Notes under the pieces: model-generated
Databases searched by the model: none
What the model saw: the letters and a program-made list of their open reading frames with translations, nothing else
What the model was told of the DNA's origin: nothing
Assembly (NCBI RefSeq): GCF_020184175.1
Contig: NW_026083092.1
Location: forward strand, 99,037 to 163,036
Reading direction: 5' to 3'
Origin: Aphis gossypii
Taxonomy: Eukaryota > Arthropoda > Insecta > Hemiptera > Aphididae
DNA: 64,000 bases
Position numbers and translations under genes: made by a program
Shown: piece after piece, positions 1-12,831 of the stretch
How the letters are laid out: each line of letters begins with the position of its first letter
Numbering within the stretch: the first letter of the stretch is position 1

Positions 1-498
1 TGTAGTGTTTAAAATTTCCATATACTACACTACTACTATGAATACTTATAAACAAATAAATCAAATAAATAAAAGGTATATTAAATTAAATTATATTATA
101 ACGAATAAGTAGGAAATTTATATTTAATTTAAACCACACAACAGCCTAAGGATAACATATATTTTTTAAGCAACATAAATACAACAAGTATAGGCTAATA
201 CAAATAACACTATGTGTAAATTACATGAAAAATGTTTATACATACCTATATTATTATTTTTATATATTATCTATAGGTATATTGAATAAAATTAATAATG
301 TATTTACAAAAAAAGAAAAAGAAACATAGGTTTATAAATGTATACATATTTTAATATTATATAGTTAAAGTAGTTAATTACAAGTAAGTAAATAAATTAT
401 TATTCAACTTATAAAATATATATTTAACTATTTATTTTTATTTTTTTTATTAGGTTCTAGTAATAACTAACAAAGCTCAACAATTATATAAAATTTAA
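1..498. other. AT-rich 3' flank, nothing recognised
   Basis: This is AT-rich sequence downstream of the minus-strand SAM-domain gene. I see no open frame, terminal repeat or RNA gene. It probably includes the 3' UTR of that gene, but I could not place a poly(A) site with confidence. Confidence 0.4.
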
Positions 499-3400
499 CT
501 ATTCAACATTATTTTCTAAATCAAATATCAATTGATTTAGATTAGGGTGGGATTTATCGAACTTGGTTTTAATATTATACAAATATTTTTGAATAAATAG
601 CCATACAGCACACGATTCTACTGGGTACTCTAAATTAAATAAATGTATTATTTTGAAACATACATCTATAGCTCTTAATACAGTGAAAACTTTATACTTT
701 ATTGTATCAAAATATACTATTATTTCTTTTGGTTGTAGTGGTGTACCAATAATCAAAATAAAAGGCTGAATCGGCATATTAAGGCTATATTTATTAGATA
801 TTAATTCTTCAGCTTGGGAAACAGTACTGCAAAACACCACAAAAGTATTTTGGGAATCTTTTATAGAGAATTTAATAATATTCTTTTTTCCCTTATCATC
901 CCTGGTTACTTTCTTAGTAGTTGGAACAAGTAACGAATGTAATAAATAAAACGTAACTGCTTGTTTAGCATCTGAAAATATATTATATAATTAGTTATCA
1001 ATATTCAAGACTACAAGTCTAAGATATTATAATCTTATTAAGAGATATAATATACAGGCTGTCCCACTGAGATCTGACAAATGAAATAACTTTTGTTCTA
1101 ATTAATATTTTTAAAAAATTTCTTCAGTATTAAAAAATAAAAAATAAAAAGTGTATACTAACAATGTAGCTCAATTGTCTATGAATCATATTTAAAAGAC
1201 ATTTTTTAAAAATATTAATTAGAACAAAAGTTATTTCATTTGTCAGATCTCAGTGGGACACCCTGTATAATATATAAATTGTTGCAAATTACTTTCACAT
1301 GGATTTTCAATCTCATTTAAACTCTCTAATAATTTACGAGAGCTTATATCTTTGATTTTTTTGTTGTTAAAATATTAAATATTCTGAATAATTTTAGTTC
1401 ATAATTGCCCAGTACATTGAAACAATTTGGATGTAGAACATTAAAATCAATATCGTTCTGAAAAATAAATTTGCAGGTACCTAATAAATATTTTACATTT
1501 TGTTATTTAAATAAGCTATAAGACATGTTAGCTCAAGCCCAAATAGGTCTACCTATAAAATATTCTAGACAGGTAGGGCCGGTAGGGGTATTAGGTAATC
1601 AGCAGGGTCCATTTACGTATTTGTTTTTGGATACACAGGAAACTAAAAGTAAAAGGTTAACGACCGCTGGTCTCAGGTATAATCTATATCCATATCTATA
1701 ATATCATAGAACATCATGTATTGATAATCGCAGTCAAAATTATTTTATTTACTATCAAGTTTGTGATTACAATGTTATCATACAGTATACACTATACAAT
1801 CTAAAAAAAGTGGGCAAGTGAGTACCGCTCTGCTGTACATTAGGTGCCGTATGGATCATTATTATATATTATAGGAGTGTTAAATTTGAATCCAATGATA
1901 GTTATCATTGTATACGAAAAACGATTCTGAACGAAGATGATTTGTCAGCCTAGGATATAATTTCTAGTGGTTGGTAAAAAAGGTGGTTTAAAAAAACCAG
2001 CTTATATTAAAAAATATTTTGAAAATTAAATCACGTAAAGAAAACGCGAATCTTAATAACTGGTAAAATTTTCAAGTATCTACGACTTATACTTTTTGAA
2101 TAATAACAAATATTTAAAATCATTTGAGGATAAATCGTTATCGTTACGCTATTTCGTTAAAATTTAAAATTCAAACGCACTTAAAATTTTTCCTATAATG
2201 ATGCTTCGAGTTTTCTCTATAGATACTTGAAGGTAAACTTATGGAAAACTTAGTGTTGTATTTTTAATCCTTAGTTATAAACACAAAAAATTTTATGATT
2301 TTTCAACTTCAAATATTTCGCAAATATTCATAATTTTGACGAATTTTCGTCAAAATTTGAACTTCAAATGCTAATAAAAAAAAATTGTGCCTATGTATTC
2401 TTATAATTTTTTAATCACTATAAGAATAACATATGAGGAACTTTGTATTAAATTTTCAAGTATTTTGATAGGGCCAAAAAATTTTTATCGACACTTCAAA
2501 AATATTTTTTCAGAAAAATTGAAAATTTCAGTTGTCTATAAATAGCTCAAAAAAAGTCAAAATATTTTGAAATTTAAATCACGTAAAGAAAACGCGAATT
2601 AATAACTGGTAAAATTTTCAAGTATCTACGACTTACTTTTTGAATAATAACAAATATCAAAAATCGTTTGAGGCTAAACTGTTATTTAACGCGGTTTTTG
2701 TAAAAATTTAAATTTAAAACACTCATAAAAATTTTTTGTCTGAATCCGGTAGAGTTTTTTTTACAGATATTTGAAGAAAAATGTTTTCGTAAAAATTTGA
2801 ACTAAAAACGCTTATAAAAAAAAATTGTGACTAACGATTTTTAATTTTTTTTAGCTACATTAAAAACAACTCATAAGGAACCTTGTATTAAATTTTCAAA
2901 ACTTTTTGGTCGTCCAAAAATTTTTTATCGACACTTTAAAAAAAATTTCTCAAAAAAATAGAAAATTTCAGTGGTCTATAAATAACTCAAAAAAAGTCAA
3001 AATTTTTTGAAAATTTAACTATATACGGATACCACTGACATTAACATTTGGTGAAAATTTCAAGTATTTTCAGTAATTAGTTTTTGAATTACAACCATAA
3101 AAAAAAATCGATTTGGTCGAAAACTGGTTTTGCGTAAAAATTGCCGTTTTTCCGTCATTTTTTTTTTGTTTTTCTCGATTTTTTTGAAAACTGTTGGAAA
3201 ATGTTAACTTTTTACCTCTATAATGCACCAAGGATATTCACTTTTACATCGGAAACCACCCCCATTGTTTGAAATTGGAGCATTATTTCGACTAGTTATG
3301 CTGTACACAGACACAAAAAAAAAAAAAAAAAAAAAAAACACACATCATTGTAAAATCAATACATTCATCACTTCGTTCAGAATCTAATAGAATGTCTAGT

Positions 3401-6400
3401 CACTAATAAGAAATAAGATGCTTTCATTATCATTTCATTTTTTTTCAATGATAAAAACACAACAGTCACAATTTAGTGAATCAAAAAGTAACTGAAACTG
3501 AAGTTAAAACAACTTTCAATTGTAGTACTATAGTAGTATGTTCTATAATATCCGATTTAGTATTTTTTTTATTATTTATAACTGTTTACCAGCAAGGCAC
3601 CAAATATTCAGAATTTTTCAAGATTTTAAATAGTTTGTTGTAGTTTTTCATTTAAATTTACTAAAATGCAGTAGCAGATATTCAAATTCATGTGTGGAAT
3701 CGAGTAACTAGTTATGCTACAATCTATTACAGCTATAACCATTAACGAACAAAAAATAATAATTTTTTTTCATATGCAAGGGCATTATTTACCATTTAGC
3801 ATAATATATTGATTCAAATTATACTATGTAAGTAATAAGTAAACTTTCTACATAAAAAATTTAATAAAATTAAATGTTTGGTAATATTAATTATATACCT
3901 TATTATACATTTATAAAGGTCAACCAGCAGATTCATAAAAATTGATGCTACAGTTTATATTTTGTATTAGTATCAACTAAAAGTGTAGGAATTAGTTACT
4001 TATAGGTATGTATTAAATTAAACCAATGTTTATAAATTATTTTTGTAACATGATGGTTGCTAGGCAAAATAATGCATAATATAATATCAATGATTTACTA
4101 TTCGCAGTTTTACAATGGCGTATAGGTTAGGTTACATTAGGTACATGTTAGGTACATGTTACTCTAAGTCTAAGGCAACAGTGTTATGTAAATTGTAATA
4201 AATTATGTAAAATAGATAGATGAACACACAATTGATTATAGTAGTATATATATACCCTTTTTGGTATTATTTACCTACTTATAATATTAATCAATTTTAT
4301 TTAAACTTAATATTTGCATGTAATGTGCAGCATATAATTGTTTCAAACAACTTATGGTTGAAAGTTGATTCAAATTTAATTTAAAAAATATACTTTTACT
4401 CACTAATTTATAACCCATTGGTAATTTATAACTCCTCCATTCTTTTATTATTTCCTGAGTTGATGTGGCCTTTTGAATTTCATTTAGTCTATAATTGACA
4501 GTTGAACTCCAATGTCGTTCAAGTTCTGGAAGACTACAATTATCATGTTTAATTTGATTCAAAATTAATTGTACATCTTCTTCAGGTTCTGTTTTAAATT
4601 AAATAATGTATTATGTATAATATGTATGATACAATATATGATTTTTAAAAATATATTTACCAAAAGTATTGCTAGTCCAACTACTAAAATTCCTACTTTT
4701 AGTTATTTTTTTTATTGATTTTTGTTTTGAAATTAACCCACTTGATTTCAATGTTCTCATTGTATTATAGTACTTGCAATATAACTTCCCTTTGGGTTGT
4801 CTTGAACAGTCCTTAATGAAATAATTTTCCTACAAAATGGTATGATAAATTAAATTTTTAGTTATACAAGTATTTTAATAGGCAGTGGCGTATATAGGGG
4901 GGGGGCCTAGTAGGCTGCAGCCCCCCCCCCGAAATAACAGTCTTTATTTTTAAATAGAATAACAACATATTAAATTGTTAGGTAATATTTTAAGTTATAA
5001 ATTATAATACATCGTAGCCTGTTGAAAAATAACAAATACGATTATACGAATATTTGACATTATGTATTATCATCGTTTATTATCTATAATATCTTAGTAT
5101 ATCTGTGGGAATAATATAACAATAATATTATGCTGCCAGACGCCCAGACTGGCAATAATAGTAATTGTTTATCAATCACTATAAATGCTATTTATAGGTT
5201 GGTTAATAATTATTATTGGTTTATACGTCTTTATTTAATTTATTCGATATTCATGTTTACGTTGTCGTTGATAGCATTGTCCTATCCAATAACTGAAACT
5301 TCCACAACGACAGACGCTGAAATATTCGCCACAATCACACGTATTAATGACCTATTTTGTTTGATTATAATACCTATTTATTGTAGTACTTAAAATATTT
5401 CGTGTTAAATACGTTAATAGGTACTGTGAAAATTGCTACTTAGTATATACCTACTATAATATTATAGTTAATTGAATTTTAAATAATGAATTTTAAAGAC
5501 AAATTAAAAAAATATGTGTTTGATGCCAAAAAAGTAAGTAAAATTTAATATTAATATTTTATTTATTTAAAAAAGCTAGGTACCATTATTGATGTCTTGA
5601 TGGATGATTTTAATTTTGAAATATATCGTAAATTAATATCATTATTCATTGTCAAATCATTTATTAAAATGTAAAAGTATTTAATTGTCTACCCATATTA
5701 ATAAATATGTATTAAAATATCTAAAATAATAAATTAAATTTAGATATTTTAGTTAGTTACCTACCTATGTTTTTTAAAAAAAATTACAAACATTAAACCT
5801 TTAAAACATAAACAAAATTATTTTAATAAATCAAGACATCCATTATTTCCATCCGTATTTTTATTTTTTATCATAACTTAATGATATATTTTTATTTATG
5901 TGTTAATTTTTAGAACACACAATTGAATGAAGGAAACTCTGTTGAGAAACGCCCTTTTTCTAACGAAATTAGTGAATATATACAAATATCCAAAAAGGTA
6001 ATAAATTAAATTAGTGTAATGTAACATTTAAATTATTTTCTGAAAATTGTGTACATTTCCAATACTTTAACAGTTTAACAATAGTAGATACTCTTAACTT
6101 CTCCCAGTATTACTCTTAAGTCTTAATATACTATGGATATTATACTAGTATTTAGTAAAATATCATTTCTATAAAAAATATAGAATTATATTTTAAAATT
6201 GTATGTTTCTATTAGTTTCAATAACTTTCTTTTATACATTATAAAATTTGATTTTATTATTTAAGAACTAAATTAAAAATATTATTTTTTTTCAATATTG
6301 TACCATTTAATACTATGTAACATGTATCTATTACTTATTAAGTAAGTATACTTATTTCTTTTGTTTATTTTTTTTAACCCAATTTAATAATTAATTTAAA

Positions 6401-9400
6401 GGCACATAAACATGAGACAAGTTCCAGTCAAGTACATTCTATAATCAACGATGAACACAAAATTAATGACAGTTTTGAAAATCCTGAGACAGATTTTAAT
6501 GTAATTTAATTTTAGGATTTAATAATTAATTCTAATTCTACCCAAACAACTTCAAGCAACAGTGATTATGATATTGGTTTATATATTAACATAACATCTA
6601 GTAAAACTTCCAGTGACGGTATTAAAGAAAAGCTTTTGAAAAATACATGGATACCAGATTCATTCACCAACTTGCATGTACAAGTATTATCTAATGTAAA
6701 TAGGCACTTTCAAAAATCTTGGTTAGATGAATTTAAATGGTTAGCTTATTCTAAAGTACAAAATGGAGCATTTTGTAAAAATTGTGTAGTTTTTGGTCCT
6801 GGAAGTTTTTCCGGTAAAGGATCACATCAGGGTGTTGGACAGCTTGTGTCAAAACCATTGCAGAATTGGAAATCAGCCAAAGAAATTTTTTATCGTCATT
6901 CTTATCTTCAATATCACCAATTAGCAGTTTTAAAATCAGATAATTTTTTAAAAATGGTTGATGGAAAGATAGATAGTGTACAATTTCAAGTCGATAAGCA
7001 AATGAAGAAAGAATTGATTGAAAACACCAAAAAAATTTCTGCAATAATTGAGACAATAATATTTTGGGGGGCAAGAAATTCCCTTAAGAGGACATAAAGA
7101 TTATGGTCGCTTAAGTCTGAATGATCCAGATAATAATGATGGGAACTTCAGAGCCTTGTTGCGCTATAGAGCTAAAAATGGGGACAATACTCTTAAATCT
7201 CATATCTTAAATGCTGGTGGAAAACAAATGTATTCAAGTCCATTAATACAAAATGAAATAATTGAACTAATAGGGACTTATATTCAAAACATAATTATTG
7301 AAAAAGTGAAAAAAACCAAATTTTTCACTGTGCTTGCTGATGAAACATCTGATGTTCAAGGAATTGAACAATTTTCATTAGTTGTTCGCTATTTTGATGA
7401 AGATATAAATGAAATAAGAGAAGATTTTTTAAAAATTGTGCCAGTGCATGATGTTACAGGCAAAGGGTTAGCTACTACAGTAAAAAATGAACTACAATCT
7501 CTTGGTCTTGATTTAAACTATATGCGTGGACAAGGGTATGTTGGGGCTGCTGCAATGAGTGGAGCTTTCAATGGAGTACAAGCAATAATATTGGAGGAAT
7601 ATCCTATGGCAATTTACACCCATTGTGTCTCTCATTCATTGAATTTGGTTTTAAATGATGCATCAAAATTACAACCGGTTAGAAACTGTATTGGAGTGAT
7701 AAGGGAAATAAGTACTTTTATAAGAGCATCAGTGAGAAGATCTAATATCTTAAAAACAAAATTATGTAAACAAGGATTGACACCTTCACGTTTAAAGAAT
7801 TACTGTGACACTAGATGGGTAGAACGGCATGAAGCAATTGTTAATTTCAAAAATGATATTTTACCAATTATTGAAACTATGGAACAGATAATGTTAGATA
7901 ATAAAGATGATGAAACAGCTGCTCGATCATTTCATAAAAAACTTTGTGATTTTGAATTTTTAATAACATTAGTCACTGTTAGCAAAATGTTAGCTATAAC
8001 TCATAAAATATCAGTAAGCCTACAAAAACCTGATATTGATTAAGTTCTGCTATTGGGCACATAGAACTTGTAAAATCAGTCATAAGTGATATTAGATCAA
8101 ATGTTGAAATTGAATTTAAACACTTGTATTTAAGTGCTCAAGCTATTAGTTCTAAACTTAATGTTGAACCATCAATACCTAGGATTGTTGGTATTCAAAG
8201 ACATCGTCATAATTATTCAACCAACTCTCCGGATGTATATTATAGAATTAGTTTATTCATACCGTATCTTGATGAATTAAACTCATCATTAGTCAACAGA
8301 TTTTCTAAACACAAAAAGACTCTTGTGAGCTTACAAAATATTATACCGATAAATGCAATTAAATCAAAATATGAAAATATTGTTGATGCTGTACACTTTT
8401 ACCTCGCTGATTTTGAAAATGTTGAAGCTATGATTCAAGGTGAGTGGACAGTATGGGTTAAAAAATGGAAAATGGTTGATACAACTATTGAAAAGATTCC
8501 AAAAAATGCTCTAACAGCTTTGAAAGTATGTCAATTTGATCTGTTCCCTAATATTTATATTCTGCTGAAAATTCTGTGTACAATACCAATTACTACTGCA
8601 AGTGTAGAGAGAAGTTTTTCAACTCTTGGAAGACTAAAAACATATATAAGAAACCAATGTGGAAATGTTCGATTAACTGGATTAGCCTTAATGACAATTC
8701 ATAGAAATATACCATTGCAAATTGATGACACTGTAAATAGTTTTATAAAAAAAAATAGAAAAATGATTTTTACCTATTTGTTTTGTTTTGTTTTATATGA
8801 AGTTATAAAGACTAAAGAGTTTAATGTTACATAATACATACCTAAAATTATTTTTTTTATACTACCTAGTATAAAAAATCTTCCTATCATAATAAATGTA
8901 CATAATAGGATATAGGTATTAGATGCTGAATACTGATTATGATATAACTTGTTTAGTTTAGGTACCTTAGGTAAATATCCATTTTTATACATTCCTAATC
9001 ATATTCAGATATTTTATTATAGTTCTATAAACATATTGATAGCATATAGATTAAACAAAATTGATCTGTCATCTATGCCATATGCTTATTACTTATTATT
9101 TATTATATAATAATGTATTAATATTATACTTTTCCCAAAATCCCAACAAAATTTAAACGTCTAGGTACCTATTATTTTAAGCATGTACCACAAAATAATT
9201 ACCACCACCTGTAGCATTTGCATTAGATGATTTTCGTAAAATTCCTTAAAAGAAACTGTTAAATATACATAGCGTCTAGGTGCTAGATAACTTGCTAGTT
9301 TCTATCTACTATAGCCCATCCCAAAAATTATTTCTATATACGCTACTGTTAATAGGTACTATATTTATTCATATCAAACCTTCAATTCAGAGGGAAATAG

Positions 9401-10216
9401 TTGCTGTATTTGGTCAGCAATTTCTTCTGCCAATGACACAGACATTAATATTTTTTTTGTGATAAACTCTTGAATTATTATTTCGACTAAAAGTGTTCTT
9501 ATATTGTCATTTATACTGTTATGTTTCTTATAATAATCAATTATTAAAGCACCCTGAGTGGAGTTTAATATATTTGATACTTCAATGTTTGGATTCTTTG
9601 AGGGTATTATACACTGAATACTTTGGTTTTTGTCTAATTTTATCATTTCCAACGAAGACGAACAAGAAGAAGATGGGATAACATGGGATGATGTTATATT
9701 TGTATTAGGTTCATTTTCTGTAATATTACTTTTTTGCCATGCTTCAACATGGTACCTAAAGTTGATCTGAACGCCTAAAGGATATTCCTTAACTAACATG
9801 GACATTTCAGATGGATTTATTCTTGACAAACTTGTAAGGTCTACCAGCTCAGCTATAAAAAAAATAAAAATAAAGGATACAAATTAAATATTTCAGAACT
9901 ATATTTATGAATTATGTTATAATTACTTAAGCATGTTTTGTATAAACAACTCAATCCCCATTGGCTCAACAAGTCACTTAAACTTTCAATATTTTCCAAT
10001 GGATATTCATAACCGCCAACCGTTGGAATATCCACATAAATTGCAGATTGATCCTATATTTACAAAAAATTAAATTCTAATTCAGTTTTAAATATTTTAT
10101 AAGATAATACATACTTTATTAAAATCCTGAGTTTCAGTAAAAGAGCACTCTTCATTACTAATTGAAGCAGACATTGAATCATTCAAATTTTCAAAAATGT
10201 TTTTGATACTATTCAT
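499..10216 (-). CDS. SAMD3-like SAM-domain protein, seven exons, one frameshift
   Basis: I reconstructed seven exons on the minus strand from splice sites with matching phases: 10216-10115, 10053-9927, 9852-9380, 4829-4661, 4588-4404, 1457-1293 and 971-499. The predicted product is about 560 residues. Exons 2-3 read like a SAM domain (LSDLLSQWGL, then SLSRINPSEMSMLV). Exon 4 has GKLYCKYYNTMR and exon 7 has AIDVCFKIIHLFNLEYP. From memory, these resemble the SAMD3-like proteins scattered through fish, Hydra and insects. Start: the only ATG before a clean GTATGT donor. Oddities: a one-base shift in the run of seven A/T at 1356-1362 in exon 6, a 4.47 kb hAT in intron 3, a mariner-like MITE in intron 6 and repeats in intron 5. 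The C2H2/transposase-like gene lies directly upstream on the same strand, so this may be half of a two-gene mobile or domesticated unit. Its molecular function is not known to me. Confidence 0.66.
1053..1267. mobile_element. Mariner-like MITE, 215 bp
   Basis: The ends are near-perfect inverted repeats of about 67 bp (1053-1119 and 1201-1267), with a single mismatch near the tip (TACAGGCTGTCCC against TACAGGGTGTCCC on the opposite strand). The tips and the flanking TA are typical of Tc1/mariner elements. The central 80 bp have no coding capacity, so this is a non-autonomous copy. It lies in intron 6 of the SAM-domain gene, between exons ending at 1293 and starting at 971. Confidence 0.88.
1923..3384. 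repeat. Non-coding element with GATTCTGAACGAAG ends and tandem internal modules
   Basis: GATTCTGAACGAAG begins at 1923 and its inverted copy ends at 3384. Inside, a module beginning AAATCACGTAAAGAAAACGC occurs near 2030 and again near 2574, a period of about 544 bp. A more degenerate third copy starts near 3005. Shorter sub-motifs recur within each module (ATCGACACTT, then CTATAAATA, then CTCAAAAAAAGTC). A run of about 24 A follows the GTACACAGACAC tail. The right part (3060-3310) is related to the arms of the 43955-44965 element. It sits in intron 5 of the SAM-domain gene. I see no protein. Confidence 0.6.
4883..9348 (+). mobile_element. hAT transposon, ZMYM1/DUF4371 type, with perfect TSD
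   Basis: The left tip CAGTGGCGTATATAG starts at 4883 and the right tip (reverse complement CAGTAGCGTATATAG) ends at 9348. The 8-bp target duplication TTAATAGG is exact at 4875-4882 and 9349-9356. A G9...C10 palindrome lies just inside the left end (about 4897-4930). The element is 4466 bp and carries one broken transposase gene on the plus strand. It sits in intron 3 of the minus-strand SAM-domain gene. The region 4931-5485 before the transposase start is AT-rich leader with no supported gene. Confidence 0.93.
5486..8834 (+). pseudogene. hAT transposase (zf-TTF, DUF4371, dimerisation domain), broken
   Basis: Exons 5486-5533 and 5914-5997 join in phase, with GTAAGT and GTAATA donors, to a third exon from 6402. 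Reading then meets TAA 6507-6509 and TAG 6513-6515. From 6636 the protein is recognisable. A TTF-type zinc finger (FCKNCVVFGPG) is followed by a DUF4371 RNase H-like domain (VLADETSD, then THCVSHSLNLVL). The C-terminal hAT dimerisation segment is SVERSFSTLGRL. One-base frameshifts occur near 7066-7075 (run of six G) and 8043-8050. The usual second catalytic Asp in the YDGAA-type motif is Val (GQGYVGAAAMSG, about 7530-7555). This copy is therefore almost certainly inactive. The family is the one behind ZMYM1-like gene models in aphids. Confidence 0.85.
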
Positions 10217-10394
10217 TCTTCTTCAAATTACAATTAATTCTAATTAATTTTATTACAATATAATATGTTTTTAATCATAAATCTTAAAAGTTATTGGTTA
10301 AATTATAATATATTATTATACAAAAACAAAAATTAGCTATCAGTTATTGAAATGTTATACCTAATAATAAACATAATATTCATAAAGATGTATA

Positions 10395-12831
10395 TTACAT
10401 AAAATACTCTTTTGTTCTGAACATTTTTTTGCCTATTGAAGTATTAACTACATTTATTGGTGGTCCATTAAAGTCATTTATTTCATTAAAAACTGGATTT
10501 AAAATGATATGCTCATTGAAATCTACTTCGTAGGCTTCTAAGTGAGAATGAAAACCATTTAATTGTATTTGTTTGGTCAAAATAATTATTTTAATGTTAC
10601 TAATCACTATTATTTCTATAATTTTAAATAGACACATTTCATAAATAAACCTGGTTAAGTAGTATCCTTCTTTGTAATTAGTGCCCTTGAATTCAATTTT
10701 ATTATAACATTCATACTGGTTAGGTGTTATTTTATATTTATCACTTATTAATTTGCCAAATTGACTTTCTTTAATTTTGTGTTTAAAATTCAATACCAAA
10801 TCATCTTTTTTTGGCTGCATAAGTAGATAGGCAAATTTAATTTGAAAATTTTTTGCAAGTGTTAGTGTTATATTTTTTCTTGATGTTATTGAACGTGCAT
10901 ACATTTTTATCTCCTTATGTTTTCCTTCAAAACGAAAACACCAAAAATGTCGAGGTGGTCCTGATTCACGTATTATATTAGGGTAGTGTATCAAAAAATG
11001 ATGTTTGGGCTTTAGTCTATCATTAAAAAGTTGGCTGTATAAAAAATTATGGTCTTTAATTAACTGTTCCAAATATATTATTGAGCTTTCTGTAAATTTG
11101 TAAGACAATAATAACTCAACTATTTTTAACAAAATAATTACAAAATTCCATACCTCATCATCTTCAGGAATTAAGTCTCCTATCATCAGAGGAAAAAAAT
11201 GTATAAATGTCATTACTTCTCGTGCAGACATTTTTAAGTGATTGTTTTGTAAATGTAATAATGTAATTTCGGGTGAAATATTACCAACTTCTATTGGACC
11301 ATAGTGAAATGTGGTTTTTCGATTATTTAATTTTTCTAAAGAAAATAATTTAACAGTTTGCGTATAATAAAAAATTACATGACAGATATCGTAATGGCAT
11401 ATCCCTTCAAATATGTCATGCATGACATCTACACAATAATTAGTTACAACATGAAAACTATAAATTTGATTTAAAACAGACTCTTGATAAATCCCAGTAC
11501 TTTTAAAGTCATTTGTATTTATACCATTTGAATAATTGTTAATTGTGCGCAGTAATTGTTTATTTTCAACAAATAGCTCTAAAGCTTCAGATTTACTAGC
11601 TTTGCAAAAACGACAGTAGTAGTTTGCTGAGAAAGATTTACTAAAATCAAGCATAGTGTTCAATCCTAAATTGTCACCCAATATTAAACCTAGAATAAAA
11701 TGCACATGAAACTCTCCGCTTGGTGTTGTAACTATTATTCCTTCTTTTTCAAGAACATTTATTTCCTGTATTAAATGTGTTAAGCATGGTTCGCTTCCAA
11801 ATTTTTTATAATCAATGGTTTTTATAAGTGCAGCCAGGAAAATATTTGAGAGTTGAGAACTGTTTTCCGCAAGTGGAAAACTATAGTAAATTGCAGATAT
11901 TGATTGGGACATTGCATGAGACCCTAAAGGATTGTTTATTTCCACATCATCCATGTACAAAAAAAAAAGGAAAAACTAATTTTCCAACATACTGGGATGT
12001 TTTCTGTCGCCAAAGATTCCCTTGTACAAAATGAGAGATACTTGAAGTGTCATTTTTTAGTAAGGTGAGCTTATTAATAAAACTATTCAAATTATCACCA
12101 TGTTCTAAATATTTTTTAAATTGTTCATTCAAGGGTAACAGAGCTCCTTTAGTCACCTTTTCATCATAGATTGTTTCTCCCATGAGCTGAACATTACAAA
12201 TTTCATTGTTAATTGTAAATTGTTGTAAATGAGTAACATATTGATTTTGAACTAGCCATTTTTCTAGACGATATTCGGTACTACAAGGTTGAAAAGGATT
12301 TGAAAAAACTGAGCTAAGTTTATTAAGTTTTAACTTTATGACTGAATGTTCAACTTGGGTTTTATTTAATTCTGTAAGCATAAATGCCATCGGTTTAGTT
12401 AAATTTTCAATAATGCCATTTTGTATTTTTAAAACATCTTTGACCGTAAAATTATTATTATTGTGTAGACTCATAATAAATGTTATAGCTGATTTATATA
12501 AGGAATTAATAGCAGAATCTATATCAAAACATTCAGATGTTTTTGTTGAGCAATTAGGCTGACTATCTAATGTGGGTGTATCAAGGTATTTTTCTTTGAC
12601 ATTTTTATAATTATTGGCATTAGAATTTTCAACATTATCTATTGGATTATTATGACAAATGTGTTTAGTTGAAATGTGCCTTTTAAAACTATTTAAACAT
12701 TGGAAAGCCTGATGGCAAGATTCCTCAACACATTCATATGTGCTATTTGTCTTAAGTAAGTGAAATATTTTAAAATGGACCACCAGGTTTTTCAAGTTAG
12801 AAAATTTAGATTTACAAATAAAACAAATCAT
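10395..12831 (-). CDS. C2H2 zinc-finger protein with transposase-like core, one frameshift
   Basis: Two overlapping frames (12831-11947 and 11960-10395) clearly belong to one protein of about 810 residues. The frame shifts in a ten-T run at 11959-11968 (T on the coding strand). The N-terminus has two C2H2 fingers: C-x2-C at MICFICKSKF with its paired histidines, then CVEESC with HISTKH. The second half contains the motif YCVDVMHDIFEGICHYD and later HFLIHYPNIIRESGPPRHFW. These resemble the DxMHDxxEG proteins found in fish, Hydra and insects that I associate with Tnp2/CACTA-like or KDZ-like transposases; that link is inferred. An acceptor near 12890 and GTAAGT-type donors near 13445 and 13952 suggest upstream non-coding exons. 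The gene ends 180 bp before the SAM-domain gene on the same strand. The ten-T lesion could be an assembly error. Confidence 0.68.

Noticed and set aside
5130..5393. Open frame of 87 codons with a hydrophobic stretch
   Set aside because: It lies in the leader of the 4883-9348 hAT, has no recognised motif and is not linked by splice sites to the transposase. Probably chance.
6501..6515. GTAATTTAATTTTAG, a 15-nt GT...AG that would remove two in-frame stops in the hAT gene
   Set aside because: It spans both stops and is in frame, but 15 nt is far below any workable spliceosomal intron. I treat the stops as real lesions.
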